Source: CAZAGA01 sp041912175
GTDB lineage: Bacteria > Chloroflexota > Anaerolineae > Anaerolineales > UBA4823
DNA length: 6,187 nucleotides
Direction: 5' to 3'
Assembly (NCBI GenBank): GCA_041912175.1
Contig: JAYRNN010000123.1
Coordinates: forward strand, 1-6,187
The notes beneath the pieces were generated by a model. That model made no database searches, was not told where the DNA came from, and was given only the letters and a program-made list of their open reading frames with translations. Both the position numbers and the translations under genes were made by a program. Numbering within the stretch: position 1 is the first letter of the stretch; each line of letters starts with the position of its first letter. Shown here piece by piece: positions 4,717 to 6,187 of this stretch.

Positions 4717-6187
4717 ATGGCTACCCAAAAACCGAAAAAAAAGTTTACCTTCCCTTCCGCCTTCACAATATTATTTCTGTTATTAATCCTGATTGCCCTG
4801 GCCACCTGGCTCGTGCCATCCGGTTCGTATGATTACGACCCTGATGGCGCGCCCATCCCGGGAACGTATCATTCTGTGCCTGCAAACCCACAGAAGCTGC
4901 TGGTCAGCGCCCTTAAGGGACCGATCAATGGCATGTACGGCATTGAAGATGAAACCGGTAATGTCGACGTTTGGAACTACGGCGAGCTTTTTGGCGCCAT
5001 CGACGTCGCCATGTTCGTGCTCATCATCGGCGGCTTCCTGGGGGTGACGATGAAAACCGGCGCAATTAACGCCGGGATCGCTTGGGTGGTGAGCAAGCTG
5101 AAGGGTAAAGAGAAATGGATGTTCCCGATCCTGATGACGATCTTTGCCATCGGAGGCACCACCTACGGCATGGCAGAAGAGACCCTGGCTTTTTATGCCT
5201 TGATCATCACCGTGATGCTGGCCGCCGGCTATGACGGGCTGACCGCTGGCGCTCTGATTCTGCTCGGGGCGGGCATTGGCGTCTTGGGGTCAACGATCAA
5301 CCCCTTCGCCACCGGCATTGCTTCCGGCTTTGCTGGGACAACAATCAGTGAGGGTCTGATAGGACGCCTGGTTCTCCTGATCGTCGGTACCATCATCGGC
5401 ATTGTTTTTGTGATGCGCTACGGCGAAAAGGTGAAGAAAGATCCAACCAAATCGCTGATTTACGACATGAAAGCTGAAAACGAAAAGCAGTTCATGTCCG
5501 GCGACCGTGAAAGTACAGATTTTGGCAAATTCACGACTCGCCACAAAATCATTTTGGCGCTGTTCTTCCTGGCATTCGTGGTGATGGTATACGGCGTCAT
5601 CCCCTGGGAGGATCTGGGGCTTGCCGTTCCAACCTGGTGGTGGTGGTTCCCGGAGATGACCGCCAATTTCTTGTTCTTCGGAATCCTGATCGGCATTATC
5701 GGCAAGCTGTCCGAAAAGACCCTGGTCGATACATTCGTTGACGGCGCACGCGATATGCTGGGTGTGGCGTTGATTATCGGCGTGGCGCGCGGCATCACGG
5801 TCATCATGAACAACGGCCTGATCACTGACACCGTCTTGTATTGGGCGGAACAGGCGGTGGCCGGCTTGGGCGGCGTCGGTTTCATCATTGTCACCTACCT
5901 GCTCTACCTGCCGCTGTCCTTCCTGATCCCCTCCAGCTCGGGCCTGGCAACTGTTTCCATGCCGATTATGGCGCCACTGGCTTCTTTTGCAAATGTCCCC
6001 AGCTACCTGGTCGTTACCGCATACCAGACTGCGAACGGGTTGGTTAACCTGGTGACCCCCACTTCAGCAGTGGTCATGGGCGGCCTGGCGATCGCCCGCG
6101 TCGGTTACGGCGTCTGGTGGAAGTTCGTCTGGCCGGTGCTGGCGCTGCTCATCGTTCTTTCTATCCTGGTGTTAGCCGGCGGCGTGC
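4717..6187 (+). CDS. YfcC / DcuC-family (C4-dicarboxylate anaerobic carrier-like) membrane transporter, 3'-partial
   Basis: The frame is open from the ATG at 4717 to the last base: 490 residues with no stop. Family members such as E. coli YfcC have about 500 residues, so nearly all of the protein is present. A short basic N-terminus (KPKKKF) precedes the first membrane helix (about 14-34, ending WLVPSGSY, typical of the family). Hydrophobic helices recur at about 95-112, 135-170, 174-195, 215-233, 277-296, 316-330, 345-365, 385-405 and 465-488. Conserved-looking stretches are GTTYGMAEETLAFY (147-160), GSTINPFATGIASGF (191-205), IPSSSGLATVSMPIMAP (404-420) and QTANGLVNLVTPTS (437-450); paired re-entrant loops rich in Gly, Ser, Thr and Asn are usual in such carriers. 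The wider family includes C4-dicarboxylate carriers and arginine/ornithine-type antiporters, so the substrate cannot be settled here. It follows the receiver gene by 39 bases, probably in one transcript. A run of four Trp lies at 307-310. Confidence 0.9.
   Translation, partial: MATQKPKKKFTFPSAFTILFLLLILIALATWLVPSGSYDYDPDGAPIPGTYHSVPANPQKLLVSALKGPINGMYGIEDETGNVDVWNYGELFGAIDVAMFVLIIGGFLGVTMKTGAINAGIAWVVSKLKGKEKWMFPILMTIFAIGGTTYGMAEETLAFYALIITVMLAAGYDGLTAGALILLGAGIGVLGSTINPFATGIASGFAGTTISEGLIGRLVLLIVGTIIGIVFVMRYGEKVKKDPTKSLIYDMKAENEKQFMSGDRESTDFGKFTTRHKIILALFFLAFVVMVYGVIPWEDLGLAVPTWWWWFPEMTANFLFFGILIGIIGKLSEKTLVDTFVDGARDMLGVALIIGVARGITVIMNNGLITDTVLYWAEQAVAGLGGVGFIIVTYLLYLPLSFLIPSSSGLATVSMPIMAPLASFANVPSYLVVTAYQTANGLVNLVTPTSAVVMGGLAIARVGYGVWWKFVWPVLALLIVLSILVLAGGV

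Noticed and set aside
5460..5894. 144-residue open frame on the - strand
   Set aside because: It lies wholly opposite the transporter gene, and its Met/Pro/Thr/Ser-rich composition is what the reverse of membrane-protein codons gives.
1..6187. Mobile element, CRISPR array, tRNA or rRNA
   Set aside because: No transposase or integrase coding, no spaced direct repeats, no terminal inverted repeats and no tRNA- or rRNA-like segment were seen by reading.

Overview
The window looks like an ordinary bacterial chromosome segment of roughly balanced base composition. All five genes lie on the + strand: a dual-specificity-type phosphatase (5' end outside the window), a large membrane sensor histidine kinase, its NarL/LuxR-type response regulator, a stand-alone receiver-domain protein, and a YfcC/DcuC-type membrane transporter (3' end outside the window). 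The kinase type (7TMR-DISM sensor with PAS, GAF and HisKA_3 modules), the wording of its H-box region and the style of the small receiver protein remind me of Chloroflexota, Anaerolineae in particular. That assignment rests on recollection of family style, not on a search, and is moderate at best.

Layout: 1-435 holds the phosphatase, with the full HCxxGxxRS active-site loop. A perfect TATAAT hexamer overlaps its stop codon, and the kinase ATG follows 12 bases after that stop with no ribosome binding site, which suggests a separate, almost leaderless kinase transcript. The kinase (448-3414) and the response regulator (3430-4077) are 15 bases apart and form a classical two-component pair. A 231-base gap (4078-4308) follows. 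It contains a perfect 8-bp hairpin just after the regulator, a weak candidate promoter and two small inverted repeats in what would be the leader of the next gene. The gap holds no convincing gene. The small receiver protein (4309-4677) and the transporter (4717 to the window end) are 39 bases apart, and the transporter has a strong Shine-Dalgarno sequence, so they probably form a second transcription unit.

How the parts may work together (inference): the kinase senses a ligand through its extracytoplasmic 7TMR-DISMED2 domain or its cytoplasmic PAS/GAF domains and phosphorylates the adjacent DNA-binding regulator. The small receiver has no output domain and could act as a phosphate sink, a protein-interaction switch or a regulator linked to the transporter. 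It lacks one of the two acidic metal-binding residues of standard receivers, so its phosphorylation chemistry is uncertain. I saw no mobile element, CRISPR array, tRNA or rRNA. No clearly new system is evident; the receiver-transporter pairing and the kinase start region are the points most worth a second look.
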